Assembly (NCBI GenBank): GCA_052031065.1
Contig: JBPEXY010000165.1
Location: forward strand, 1-34,969
Reading direction: 5' to 3'
From: JBPEXY01 sp052031065
GTDB lineage: Bacteria; Pseudomonadota; Gammaproteobacteria; Immundisolibacterales; Immundisolibacteraceae
Length of the DNA: 34,969 nucleotides
The notes beneath the pieces were generated by a model. The model was given only the letters and a program-made list of their open reading frames with translations, was not told the DNA's origin and ran no database searches. A program made the position numbers and the translations under genes. Of this stretch, positions 1 to 8,630 are shown one piece after another (positions within the stretch are counted from its first letter, which is position 1; each line of letters opens with the position of its first letter).

Positions 1-494
1 CCCTGAAACCACTGTTTGAGGGCGGTGTAGTCACTGCAGCCAGCGCATCCGGGATCAACGATGGCGCCGCTGCGCTGCTGATAGGTAGCGGCGAATTTGG
101 TCAGCAGAGCAGTTTAAAACCTCTGGCCCGAATTCTGGGCGGAGCGGCAGCCGGCGTGGCACCGGAAGTAATGGGGCTCGGCCCGGTACCCGCCAGTCGT
201 AAACTGCTGAAAAGGCTCGGCTTGACCCTCGATCAGATGGATGTGATCGAAATTAACGAAGCGTTTGCCGCCCAGGTGTTGGGAGACATGAAACAGCTGG
301 GAATTGCGCCTGATGACCCACGGGTCAATCCCAACGGCGGTGCGATTGCCGTCGGCCATCCGCTTGGAGCCTCCGGTGCCCGTATTGTCCTGACCGCAGC
401 CCGACAACTGCAGCGCAGGGGCGGACGCTACGCCCTGGTAACCATGTGTATCGGTGTCGGACAGGGTATCGCTATGGTGATCGAAAGAAAATAG
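1..494 (+). CDS. Acetyl-CoA acyltransferase (thiolase), 3-oxoadipyl-CoA thiolase (PcaF/PaaJ)-like, 3' part
   Basis: Only the C-terminal 163 residues are in the window; the open frame runs in from base 3 with no start and ends at TAG 492-494. Visible thiolase C-terminal motifs are NEAFAAQ, the GGAIAVGHPLGASGARI signature with the catalytic His, and TMCIGVGQG with the second active-site Cys close to the C-terminus. The CIGVGQGIAMVIER ending and the GLTLDQMDVIE stretch resemble 3-oxoadipyl-CoA thiolases of the beta-ketoadipate and phenylacetate pathways more than FadA, but this is judged from memory. The enzyme would cleave a 3-oxoacyl-CoA with CoA to give acetyl-CoA, the last step of many aromatic pathways, which fits the rest of the window. 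It converges on the sensor kinase gene that ends at 634. Confidence 0.9.
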   Translation, partial: LKPLFEGGVVTAASASGINDGAAALLIGSGEFGQQSSLKPLARILGGAAAGVAPEVMGLGPVPASRKLLKRLGLTLDQMDVIEINEAFAAQVLGDMKQLGIAPDDPRVNPNGGAIAVGHPLGASGARIVLTAARQLQRRGGRYALVTMCIGVGQGIAMVIERK

Positions 495-633
495 CGGTCA
501 AGAGCAGGCCAACCATAGACCAGAGCGGCGACTGGATTGGCTGCCGGATTGAATACATGACTCATGGCTGGGCTGGCAATTCGACCAAACAACCCTGCAA
601 TTCAGGATTGACGGCCATACCTGTACCAGATTC

Positions 634-3363
634 TCAGGAAGCAGCTGATCCGGAAAGCAGTTCATCGATCCGGCGGGAAAGTTCTGTGTGACTGTACGGC
701 TTTTCGACAGGGCTACCGAAACGTTGCAGCAGCTGTTGGTCGATCTGCTGCTCTCCAGTAAACCCGGAGGTAAGCAATATCTTGATCTCCGGGTTTACCT
801 CGGTTGCGGCAACAGCTAATTCAAAGCCACTCATGCCACCTGGCATTACCACGTCAGTAAGCAGCAGATCCACGGGGTGGTTCTTTAACAATTCCAGCGC
901 TGAAGGGCCATCGCCAGCAGCGATGACCTGGTATCCCAACTGTTCCAGCATTAAGGACGCCAGCTCCAGCAACGCCGGCTCATCATCAACGACCAGAACC
1001 AGACCCTGCCCCGCAGCAAGTGTCTCCGCAATTTCAGTTTCAGCTACAGAGACATCGCGGCAACGTTCAGCTCTGGGGAAAAAGAGTTGAAAGATAGTCC
1101 CTTCACCCGGGGCTGATATCAGGTTAAGCACGCCTCCAGATCGGCGGACGAACCCGAACACCTGTGCCAGCCCCAAGCCAGTACCCTTACCCACCGGCTT
1201 GGTCGAATAGAATGGCTCGAAAACTCTCTCCTGCTGATCAAGCGGTATTCCGCTGCCGCTATCGGCTATCGCCACCTCCACATACTCTCCTGGACAGGCT
1301 TCCGGGTGAGCCACGCAAAAGCGTGTATCAAGTGTCACGTTGCGGGTGATGACTCGCACAGAGCCGCGACCGGACATGGCATCGCGGGCGTTAATAAACA
1401 GATTGAGCAGACAATCCTGGAATTCACCGACGTCGATACTGGTTTTCCAGAGACTCTCCTCGAGTTCAAACTGGCTATCGATATCCGGGGTCAGGGAACG
1501 CTGCACCAGCTCACCCATTTCGGTAATCACCTCGTTGATATCGGCCACTTCCGGGCGGTTCTCCTGGCCCCTGGAAACTCTGAGTAGCTGACGGGTCAGG
1601 TCAACCGCCCTGCCGGCTGCACTATCAATCGCATCCAGCCTTTTCAACACTCTGTCGTCAAAGCCATCGTAAGACCGCAGCAATTCCATGTTCCCGAGAA
1701 TGATGCCCAGCAGGTTATTAAAATCGTGGGCGATTCCACCGGTAAGTTGCCCGACGGCTTCCATTCGCTGTGTTCTGCGCAGGATCGCTTCGGTCTCCTT
1801 CTGCTCATCAATATCGGCATGGGTACCGATAAACCGCAGTGGTGCGCCCTGGCCATCACGTTCAACCACCTTGCCGCGCGCACGTATCCACATGTAGCCA
1901 CCATCTTTGCGCCGGAAACGAAACTGGATGTCGTAACGCTCGGTTCTACCTGCCAGATAATCGCGCACCGCCTGTTCCGTCGCCTCGCGGTCATCAGGAT
2001 GGAGTCGCTGTTGCCACTGTTCATAGGCCGGAGGAAATTCACCGACTTCATACCCCGCCATGGTGAAATAGCGAGGATCAAACTCGACCCGTTCATCAGC
2101 ACCCATGTGCCAATCCCAGACCCCCTCGTTGGCGACACTGGCAACATAGCGCAGCCGCTCTTCACTTGACTTCAGCTGTTCGCGAATTCGATACGCTTCA
2201 CTAACATCCCGGAAAACCAGTACGACACCAGTGATATTTCCATTTTCATCTTTAATCGGTGCTGCCGAATCGGCTATCTGGCTGCTCTGTCCACCACGTG
2301 CAATGAGTAGCGTGTTGTTGGCCAGTTCGACCATCTTCCCCGTCGCCAGCACCTCCTCCACCGGATTAGATGCACGGTCACCGGTTTCCCCATCCACAAT
2401 GTCGAACACTTCGGAAACCATCCTACCGGCAGCTTCGTCACTGCCCCAGCCGGTGAGCTTTTCCGCCACAGGATTGAGTCGACGGATCAGCCCTTCAGCG
2501 TCGGTAGCCAACACCGCATCGCCAATTGAGTTAATGGTTGTACGCAGGTCCTGCTCGCGGTCGCGAAGCTCTACCTCAGCTCTGTTGCGCTCTTCAAATC
2601 GCTGTTGCAGCTGGTCAATCATGGAGTTGATGCCATCGGAAAGCCCCCTGACCACGCCACTACCGACTATTCTCGCGCGGTTTCCTGAATCTCCTTCGGC
2701 AATGCTATTGACCACCGACGACAGATGCATGAGTGGTTCAACGGCAAAACGCCTGGCGACAAAGAACAACAGCGCGGCAAAAGCAATAGCGTAAAACGCT
2801 ATCGGCCATGCTCTGGTTATGGTCTGGTGCCAGAGCCGGGTACGATCTGCACTTAAATCAAACAGTGCGTAGATGCCACCGTGGGCATAGTCACGCAGGG
2901 AATTCGGTCCACCGGGGTAACGGAACGGCAGGTAAGCTCTAATCACTGCGCCACCATCTGCGACGCCGATATCTGCTCCGTGAGACCTTTGTACCTCGCT
3001 CAATTTCTCTGGGGAGAACCCTTCGAGAACAGCGCCCGCGTCCTCACCAAGCAGGGCGCGTCGGGTCGCCTGGACGATTCTGCCCTCAGTATCAATCGCG
3101 GCGATAAGACGGTAACGGGTATCGACCCCACGGGCTGCAAGTGCCTGGCCGAGGGTGCGTAGCTGCGGATCGGTCATTTCCAGCTGCATCTCGCGTTGCA
3201 GAGCGGCGAGATCACGAGCTACCAGCCCGCGGCTGGAATCAATCAGGTCTGAAGAAAAACCCCGGTAGGTGGAATAAATTCCGATACCTGATAAAAAAGA
3301 AGCGCCGATCAACGTGAGTACGGGAATCCAGAACCCCAGTCTGATAGTACGAATGTCGCTCAC
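634..3363 (-). CDS. Hybrid sensor histidine kinase (TM-sensor-TM-HAMP-PAS-PAS-HisKA-HATPase-REC)
   Basis: 909 residues. A transmembrane helix lies at about 12-32, an extracytoplasmic segment at 33-185, a second helix at 187-205 and a HAMP-like linker at about 203-256. Two PAS domains follow, at about 270-390 and 400-522; the second is PAS_3-like with its PAC motif around 510-520. The HisKA domain carries the phospho-acceptor His546 in GGIAHDFNN. The ATPase domain shows its N box near 653-662, DSGSGI at 701-706 and KGTGLGL at 726-732. The C-terminal receiver domain has acidic residues D793/D794, phospho-acceptor D837, T865 and K888, so it should be competent. The start is GTG at 3361-3363, overlapping the stop of the upstream substrate-binding-protein gene as GTGA. 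That overlap implies coupled translation and a shared role. No DNA-binding response regulator is encoded nearby, so the output partner is unknown. Confidence 0.93.
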   Translation of the reverse strand: MSDIRTIRLGFWIPVLTLIGASFLSGIGIYSTYRGFSSDLIDSSRGLVARDLAALQREMQLEMTDPQLRTLGQALAARGVDTRYRLIAAIDTEGRIVQATRRALLGEDAGAVLEGFSPEKLSEVQRSHGADIGVADGGAVIRAYLPFRYPGGPNSLRDYAHGGIYALFDLSADRTRLWHQTITRAWPIAFYAIAFAALLFFVARRFAVEPLMHLSSVVNSIAEGDSGNRARIVGSGVVRGLSDGINSMIDQLQQRFEERNRAEVELRDREQDLRTTINSIGDAVLATDAEGLIRRLNPVAEKLTGWGSDEAAGRMVSEVFDIVDGETGDRASNPVEEVLATGKMVELANNTLLIARGGQSSQIADSAAPIKDENGNITGVVLVFRDVSEAYRIREQLKSSEERLRYVASVANEGVWDWHMGADERVEFDPRYFTMAGYEVGEFPPAYEQWQQRLHPDDREATEQAVRDYLAGRTERYDIQFRFRRKDGGYMWIRARGKVVERDGQGAPLRFIGTHADIDEQKETEAILRRTQRMEAVGQLTGGIAHDFNNLLGIILGNMELLRSYDGFDDRVLKRLDAIDSAAGRAVDLTRQLLRVSRGQENRPEVADINEVITEMGELVQRSLTPDIDSQFELEESLWKTSIDVGEFQDCLLNLFINARDAMSGRGSVRVITRNVTLDTRFCVAHPEACPGEYVEVAIADSGSGIPLDQQERVFEPFYSTKPVGKGTGLGLAQVFGFVRRSGGVLNLISAPGEGTIFQLFFPRAERCRDVSVAETEIAETLAAGQGLVLVVDDEPALLELASLMLEQLGYQVIAAGDGPSALELLKNHPVDLLLTDVVMPGGMSGFELAVAATEVNPEIKILLTSGFTGEQQIDQQLLQRFGSPVEKPYSHTELSRRIDELLSGSAAS

Positions 3364-4340
3364 CGGACCATCCCGGGGAGAAACTGACCGCTGGACAAGT
3401 AGGATGTTTCGGGTTTCGATGCCAGCAGGCGGCGTTCTACCATCAGGGCTGCAAGCTCATCGGCCAGCTTGAGCAATTGCCCGTCCGGGTAGGCCAGTAG
3501 CTCTCTGTTTTCAGCAAGGGTTGCTAATATCAGACCATCGAATAGCTCAGCGACGCGGTCATTGGCGACCCCAAGTCGTGGCGCCATCAGTTCGGCCGCC
3601 CGTAGCGGCTCCTGCTGCCAGTAGTGACGAGCTTTGAAATAGGCTTGCAGTAGCGCCTCTATTTGCCCCGAACCACGACCCAGCCACTCTCTTTTAACAA
3701 CCAGAACATCCATGATGCGGCCGGGTATCTGACTGCTGTCAAACAGCAGACGGGCGCCTTTCTCCAGCAACTGGGACCGGGCTGGCTCAAAAGTAACCAC
3801 CGCATCAACAGAGTCAAAACAGTGCAGATGGTTACCTGCTGCGCACTCGATGAGCTCCACATCATCACTCTGCAGCCCGCCGGCCTGCAGCGCACCATCG
3901 AGCAAAACCGCGCCCACGGCACCAGTCTCAACTGCTATTTGTTTGCCTTTTAAATCAGACAGCGCACCAATCTGCGGATGCGCCAACAACACATCACCAC
4001 CCGCTGAGTAATCCAAGACAAGCACGACGGTCAACTCCACGCCCTGTTCAAGGAGCGTTAACACTTCATCCAATGTGAGGGCGGCCGCCTCCAGGGTGCC
4101 CTGGCGCAACGCATCACTCACCTGAGAGGCGGATGACAGTTCGACCAGGTGATGCTGGTCACCATCCAGATAACCGAGTTCGCGGGCCAGGTAGAGATGT
4201 TCATACCCGGGCCAGACATTGGTACCAATGCGCAGTGGTTTCTCTGCGGCTGGAGAGAACAGGACTACCATTACCCATCCGATAGCCGCCATCAACAGCA
4301 GCGTTAAGACAGGCACTAATTTTGAAACTGGTTTAACCAC
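3360..4340 (-). CDS. NMT1/TauA-type substrate-binding-protein-like sensor partner, membrane anchored or exported
   Basis: 326 residues. A hydrophobic segment at about 9-29 (VPVLTLLLMAAIGWVMVVLF) is a signal anchor or signal peptide, followed by a type 2 periplasmic-binding-protein fold. Visible family features are LRIGTNVWPGYEHLYLARELGYL at the domain start, the ALRQGTLEAAALTLDEVL stretch and LKGKQIAVETGAVG. Proteins of this class bind sulfonates, pyrimidine precursors or aromatic carboxylates outside the cytoplasmic membrane. Permease and ATPase genes are missing here. The stop overlaps the GTG start of the downstream hybrid histidine kinase by four bases, so it may present a ligand to the kinase instead of feeding a transporter (inference). 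The start is GTG at 4338-4340, with a GGAG about 6 bases upstream. Confidence 0.8.
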   Translation of the reverse strand: MVKPVSKLVPVLTLLLMAAIGWVMVVLFSPAAEKPLRIGTNVWPGYEHLYLARELGYLDGDQHHLVELSSASQVSDALRQGTLEAAALTLDEVLTLLEQGVELTVVLVLDYSAGGDVLLAHPQIGALSDLKGKQIAVETGAVGAVLLDGALQAGGLQSDDVELIECAAGNHLHCFDSVDAVVTFEPARSQLLEKGARLLFDSSQIPGRIMDVLVVKREWLGRGSGQIEALLQAYFKARHYWQQEPLRAAELMAPRLGVANDRVAELFDGLILATLAENRELLAYPDGQLLKLADELAALMVERRLLASKPETSYLSSGQFLPGMVR

Positions 4341-4706
4341 ACATCACTCCACTCTGTACCAATACAACGCTATCGGACAGCTTCCGATCGAGTTTAAGTG
4401 TGCCGAACATTAATTTATAGAAGATTCTCCTGAGAGAACATCAGGCCGTGTTAACGAAATATCCGGTGGTCAGGTACTATCCTAACCTAAAGACATTGCG
4501 CTTTCCCTGGTCTGTAATCCAGGTCGTGTGACTCTACGATTCAAATCTGCAATAGCCCGTCTGGACCCACTACTCGCAAAGTGCTGTTGCACGCGAGCTA
4601 GAACCGGAAGCACCCCGCTCTGTGGTGGCCGCAACGACGCCACTCGAGACCAGGCATGCTTGCGCCGTTGCCCTTGCGGGGCATCAGCAGCACGAAGAAA
4701 TGACCG
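4341..4706. other. 366-base intergenic stretch, no gene recognised
   Basis: This lies between the start of the substrate-binding-protein gene (minus) and the stop of djlA (minus). It should hold the promoter for the sensor pair and the end of the djlA transcript. I see no convincing hairpin with a T tract, no tRNA and no ORF with a ribosome site. A 60-codon plus-strand frame at 4528-4710 has no recognisable content. Confidence 0.4.
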
Positions 4707-5513
4707 TTAAAAACCACGCACTTCCTTGAGGGTCTGGTAGGCTTTGCTAATCGCCTGGGTTTTCTCTTTGGCCAGCTCGATCATCTCTTCTGGAAGACCT
4801 TTCGAGACCAATTTATCCGGATGGTGCTGGCTCATTAGACGACGGTAAGCTTTTTTGATTTCAGCATCAGTCGCGTTGGGCTTGAGGCCGAGGAGTTCAA
4901 ATGCCTGCTCTGCAGGAGAGGCGCCACCCGCACTGCGTTGGGTGCGCTGGCGGCGGTGACCCGTGTGGCCCTGCCAGCCTGCAAGCCGCAGTAGCTGCTC
5001 AAATTCAGCTTTGGGCAGACCCAGTTGATCAAACAGGGAGAGCAGTATCTTGCGTTCCGCCGGATGCAGTTGACCATCCGCCAGCGCCGCCTGGATCTGC
5101 GCTTCAAGAAAGAGCCGAATCAGATTCTGGCGCCGATGACACTCCTGACGGAATTGGGTCATCACCTCCTTGATCGGGAAGTCCGGCTCTTTACCCTGGT
5201 TGAATAACTCTACCGCTGCGCTTTTTTGCCCGGCCGAAAGGTTCATTCTGTTCATCAGCATCTCGGCGGCACGAATCTCGTTCCGCGAGACCTGACCATC
5301 TGCCTTGCTGATATGCCCCATCACCGAAAAGAGTGCAGTGAAAAACGCCGTCTGCACCCGCTCCATATCTCCAGGGGGCAATTCAGCGGAGGAAAATTGC
5401 TGTTCCAGACCACGATCAAACTGATGACCGACCGCACCCGCCAGTAGCGCCCCCAGAGGTCCGCCGATCATAAAACCGAAGGCACCACCTATCGCTTTTC
5501 CCCACCAGGCCAT
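4707..5513 (-). CDS. djlA: DjlA-type DnaJ-like membrane co-chaperone
   Basis: 268 residues from ATG 5511-5513. The N-terminus is a Gly-rich hydrophobic membrane segment (about 7-30, AIGGAFGFMIGGPLGALLAG), as in DjlA. A TerB-like helical domain covers about 50-180, and a C-terminal J domain about 203-268 carries the HPD motif at 231-233 that stimulates DnaK ATPase. Length and domain order match E. coli DjlA. It is an inner-membrane DnaK partner linked in E. coli to envelope stress signalling. A longer GTG start at 5517-5519 exists, but its GGAG is only 2 bases away. ATG 5513 overlaps the TAA of the upstream DUF1653 gene (TAATG) and has GGAG 8 bases upstream, so it is preferred. Confidence 0.93.
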   Translation of the reverse strand: MAWWGKAIGGAFGFMIGGPLGALLAGAVGHQFDRGLEQQFSSAELPPGDMERVQTAFFTALFSVMGHISKADGQVSRNEIRAAEMLMNRMNLSAGQKSAAVELFNQGKEPDFPIKEVMTQFRQECHRRQNLIRLFLEAQIQAALADGQLHPAERKILLSLFDQLGLPKAEFEQLLRLAGWQGHTGHRRQRTQRSAGGASPAEQAFELLGLKPNATDAEIKKAYRRLMSQHHPDKLVSKGLPEEMIELAKEKTQAISKAYQTLKEVRGF

Positions 5514-5761
5514 TAACACTGCTCCGTTTGGTTTTGGCTTACCGATGCAGGCTCAATCAGCTGGAAGCGCTGCTGTTCATTGCCGTCAAGATTCACCATT
5601 TCGGTGAACATCTTTAGCGGCCTGACCCAGAGGCCGTTCGCTCCGTAGAGAGCGCGGTAGACCACCAGCGGCTCCTCAGTTTCACTGTGATGGGCAACGC
5701 CGATCACCTGATATTCATTACCTTTATAGTGCCGGTAGCGGCCTTTGATAACAGTGTCCAT
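5513..5761 (-). CDS. DUF1653 domain protein
   Basis: 82 residues. The block GRYRHYKGNEYQVIGVAHHSET, then VVYRALYG and LWVRPLKMF, is the DUF1653 signature: a small all-beta domain of unknown function, common in proteobacteria. There is no signal peptide or membrane segment. The start is ATG 5759-5761 with only a weak ribosome site. Its TAA overlaps the preferred djlA ATG by one base, so the two genes are probably co-translated. Confidence 0.88.
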   Translation of the reverse strand: MDTVIKGRYRHYKGNEYQVIGVAHHSETEEPLVVYRALYGANGLWVRPLKMFTEMVNLDGNEQQRFQLIEPASVSQNQTEQC

Positions 5762-5849
5762 TGTTTACTTTGCCTACCAACTGTTGGAAGAGCCGTCGAG
5801 CCGACAATTGCCGCGAAAGCTGGCTGGATCGACTGTCCGAACAAAGAAA

Positions 5850-5883
5850 AACTCCGTCGCAGCACCCTGACCACGACGGAGTT
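5850..5883 (-). terminator. Rho-independent terminator after the glutathione S-transferase gene
   Basis: A perfect 10-base inverted repeat (AACTCCGTCG at 5850-5859, CGACGGAGTT at 5874-5883) has a 14-base loop. On the minus strand it is followed by TTTTTCTTTG, and it lies 50 bases past the stop of the GST gene. Confidence 0.85.
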
Positions 5884-5932
5884 CTAGAAGTGTCGACTGT
5901 TTTTATAACAGCCTGATTTCGTCCAGCTTGCT

Positions 5933-6547
5933 TCAGGTACGAGCCAGTGCTTTGGCTCGGGCCGGTCTGGCAAGCATTTTTTCCAGCCAGGCGACAGCAG
6001 CAGGAAATGCGCTGTTATCGAACTGTTTGTAGACATCAACCAGCCCCATCATCGACGCCACGTTCAGATCAGCCAGGGTAAAACTGTCACCGACCAGATA
6101 TTCGCGACCCTGCAGATGGTCATCAAGTACTTTCATCGGCGCCGGGTAGTTGGCCAGCGCCGCCTCTACCAGAGCCGGGTTACGCTTCTCTTCAGGATAG
6201 ACCATGGCGTGACGCAGATAATCGACCAGCAATCCTTCCAGTTCAGTAGTCATCCAGAGCGACCACTGCATGATCTGTGACTGCTGATCAGGGTCATCGG
6301 GCCAGAGCGAACCAGCACCGTACCTGGAGGCGATATGCCAGTTGATGGCGATAGTTTCCCAGATCACCAGATCCCCATCACGCAGCGCCGGGACATGGCC
6401 GTTGGGGTTGATTTTCAGGAACTCGGGGGTCCGTGACTCACCGGCGTTCTGGTTCACCTTTTCATGCTCAAACTCAACGCCCAACTCTTCCAGCAGCCAT
6501 AGACAGCGCTGCGCCCGCGACATCACCTGGCCATAAAGTGTCATCAT
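5933..6547 (-). CDS. Glutathione S-transferase family protein
   Basis: 204 residues. The thioredoxin-like N-terminal domain (about 1-80) starts MMTLYGQVMSRAQRCLWLLEELG and holds the FLKINPNGHVPAL segment with the conserved cis-Pro. The helical C-terminal domain (about 88-200) includes YLVGDSFTLADLNVAS, the usual GST_C motif. GSTs of this class conjugate or remove groups from electrophiles, or isomerise ring-cleavage products. Next to an aromatic cluster, a detoxifying or isomerase role is plausible but not shown. ATG 6545-6547 has GGGAGGAA about 6 bases upstream. The gene is followed by a strong terminator and diverges from the crotonase operon. Confidence 0.93.
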   Translation of the reverse strand: MMTLYGQVMSRAQRCLWLLEELGVEFEHEKVNQNAGESRTPEFLKINPNGHVPALRDGDLVIWETIAINWHIASRYGAGSLWPDDPDQQSQIMQWSLWMTTELEGLLVDYLRHAMVYPEEKRNPALVEAALANYPAPMKVLDDHLQGREYLVGDSFTLADLNVASMMGLVDVYKQFDNSAFPAAVAWLEKMLARPARAKALART

Positions 6548-6859
6548 TACAGATTCCTCCCTAAATAATAGACCTGCCGGTCGTAACCTTGGGCCGAAGC
6601 GCCCGCGGCCCCGGCTCCAGAATATTCCTGTCCTTGCCTACGCCCGATTCAAAGCGACGTGGCATCGTAGCGTTGCACGACACCGACGAATTGGCAAGCG
6701 CCGATGAGGGGGGGGTGATACTGGTTGAGCTCTGCATCCAGCCGGCTGAACGGCGGGCTAAAACCACCGCCCTAGATCGTCGCGAGCGGTCGACCTGCTG
6801 CTGGTAGATCGGCATAATGCGCCGTGCATACCAATAACATTCTGCGAGGGGATATCATC
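6548..6859. other. 312-base divergent intergenic region
   Basis: It separates the GST gene (minus) from the first crotonase (plus) and should contain promoters for both. It holds a run of eight G at 6708-6715 and a GGTCGACC palindrome at 6788-6795. Small open frames on both strands (for example 6589-6807 plus) have no ribosome site and no family resemblance; I do not call them. Confidence 0.4.
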
Positions 6860-7657
6860 ATGTACGAGGGTTATCAAAGCCTGAAATTCAAACGTGACGG
6901 CTCAATACTGACCATCCAGCTGAGCAATCCGTCAGCCCGTAATGCGGTCAATGCGTCGATGCATGATGAGCTAAGTCGCGTATTCAGAGAGACTGCCCTC
7001 GACCGCGAGACGCGGGTAATCGTACTCACTGGCGACCCCGATGGCGGTGCGTTTTGCGCCGGCGGTGATATCAAGTGGATCGAAACCGTCAATGGCGAGG
7101 GTGAACGTTACGACCTGGTACAACGGGAAGGCCTGGAGGCGCTAAACGGTATCCTCAATACCCCCCAGCCGGTAATCGCAATGATCAATGGCCACGCCAT
7201 GGGTTTGGGCGCAACCCTGGCGCTTTACTGCGACCTCGCCTACATGTCGACGAAAGCCAAAATCGGTGACCCCCATGTGAAGATTGGCGTGGTCGCAGGT
7301 GACGGTGGCGCAGCGATCTGGCCACTACTGATCGGCCCCAATCGCGCCAAGGAGTTCCTGATGACCGGCGACGCAATCAGCGCTGATGAGGCATCGACCA
7401 TCGGCCTGATTAACCATGCAGTCTCCCCCGAAGAGCTGGAAGCAAAAACCTACGCCTTCGCCAAACGGATGGCTGAAGGTCCGCGATTGGCAATCGAACT
7501 GACGAAGCGGTCGGTCAATATTTTCCTGCAGCAGATGACCACCAGCACCGTCACTGCTTCGCTGGCACTGGAAGGACTCACATTTGCCAGCGCCGACCAT
7601 CGCGAAGCGGTACGCGCTTTTATGGCCAAGGAAGAGCCTCAGTTCGGCAAAGAATAG
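6860..7657 (+). CDS. Crotonase-superfamily protein (enoyl-CoA hydratase/isomerase-like) lacking both hydratase Glu residues
   Basis: 265 residues. The crotonase core is clear: the oxyanion-hole segments FCAGGDIK (65-72) and GHAMGLGATLAL (111-122), then CDLAY. Aligned by eye to rat mitochondrial enoyl-CoA hydratase, the two catalytic Glu (144 and 164) are replaced by Thr119 and His139 (DPHVKIGVVAGDGG). Hydration by the usual mechanism is therefore unlikely; another crotonase reaction on a CoA thioester, such as isomerisation, ring opening or hydrolysis, is possible. ATG 6860 is preferred because GAGGGG lies 8 bases upstream; an in-frame ATG at 6824 has no ribosome site. It is the first gene of a plus-strand run that includes a second crotonase and a hot-dog protein. 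Confidence 0.88.
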   Translation: MYEGYQSLKFKRDGSILTIQLSNPSARNAVNASMHDELSRVFRETALDRETRVIVLTGDPDGGAFCAGGDIKWIETVNGEGERYDLVQREGLEALNGILNTPQPVIAMINGHAMGLGATLALYCDLAYMSTKAKIGDPHVKIGVVAGDGGAAIWPLLIGPNRAKEFLMTGDAISADEASTIGLINHAVSPEELEAKTYAFAKRMAEGPRLAIELTKRSVNIFLQQMTTSTVTASLALEGLTFASADHREAVRAFMAKEEPQFGKE

Positions 7658-7718
7658 AGCCAGTACTGGCAAATCTACAACTGCCAGGTCAGCAATTTCA
7701 TAGCGGAAAGCGCAATCG

Positions 7719-8498
7719 ATGAGTGACATTCTGTTTGAACGCAGCGGTGGCCGGCTGGCCATCACCCTGAACCGGCCGGAGGCCCGTAACGCGCTAACCG
7801 AGAAGATGATGGGAGACATCCGTGCTGCAGTGAGCGACGCCAGTGCAGACCCGCAGATCAGGGTAATTACCATCACGGGCGAGGGTAAAAGCTTCTGCGC
7901 CGGTGGCGATTTAAAAACGCTGATGAAGGGCAAAAACCCGCTGCAGATTCGTCAGTTGATCCATGGCGGAATCCGCCAGATGGTGCAGGCGATTCGCACC
8001 AGCGACAAACCGGTGATCGCGGCGGTAAATGGTTCTGTCGCCGGCGCCGGACTAACGTTGTCACTCTGCGCTGATCTTGTAGTCGCCTGTGAATCGGCCC
8101 GCTTTGTTACCGCTTTTGGCAAGATTGGCGCCATTCCCGATGCCGCGATTCTCTACCTGCTGGCGGAGAATCTCGGCATGCTGCGCGCCAAAGAGATGGT
8201 ATTGCGCGCCCAGAGTCTGGATGCAGAGGAGGCTTTACAGTTAGGTCTCTACAACGAGCTGGTGGACAGCTCAGCATTGCCCGGACGACTGGATGAACTG
8301 GCGGATGAAATCGCCGGCGGTCCGACCATGGCCCATGCGCTGGCCAAAAAGGCGCTGCACGCGGCAGGTCGGCTGTCGTTTGAGGGCTATATGGATCTGG
8401 AAGCCAGTTCCCAGGCGCTGCTACATACCGGCTACGATCATGATGAAGGTATCGCCGCTTTTGTCGAGAAAAGAGCGCCAGAGTTCAAAGGTTACTAA
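7719..8498 (+). CDS. Enoyl-CoA hydratase/isomerase family protein, PaaG-like isomerase type
   Basis: 259 residues with the crotonase signatures SFCAGGDLK (58-66) and NGSVAGAGLTLSLCADL (104-120). The hydratase Glu positions are Thr113 and Phe133. An Asp at 141, in GKIGAIPDA, matches the catalytic Asp of PaaG and related delta3-delta2-enoyl-CoA or epoxide isomerases. Family knowledge therefore favours an isomerase over a hydratase. It starts 61 bases after the first crotonase, with GGAAAG upstream of the ATG, and is probably in the same operon. It likely acts on CoA thioesters produced during ring degradation. Confidence 0.9.
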   Translation: MSDILFERSGGRLAITLNRPEARNALTEKMMGDIRAAVSDASADPQIRVITITGEGKSFCAGGDLKTLMKGKNPLQIRQLIHGGIRQMVQAIRTSDKPVIAAVNGSVAGAGLTLSLCADLVVACESARFVTAFGKIGAIPDAAILYLLAENLGMLRAKEMVLRAQSLDAEEALQLGLYNELVDSSALPGRLDELADEIAGGPTMAHALAKKALHAAGRLSFEGYMDLEASSQALLHTGYDHDEGIAAFVEKRAPEFKGY

Positions 8499-8630
8499 GG
8501 GAAATCGCTACCCGCGAACAACGGCTGAGGCGGAATCTACATTAACTTAACCCGGAAAAGACGAACTCATTCAACCTATTCCCGGTTTATATAAAGGCGC
8601 TCAACTGACAAGCTGCAAGGAACGGCAACT

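Noticed and set aside
4500..4570. TTCAAAT sequence resembling a tRNA T-loop
   Set aside because: The flanking bases do not form a T stem, and no acceptor or anticodon arm could be built.
6589..6807. Small ORF or decayed gene across a run of eight G
   Set aside because: No ribosome site, no family resemblance, and the opposite strand is equally open; treated as divergent intergenic DNA.
7325..7933. Minus-strand frame of 202 codons
   Set aside because: It spans the antisense of the two crotonase genes and has no start site or family match.
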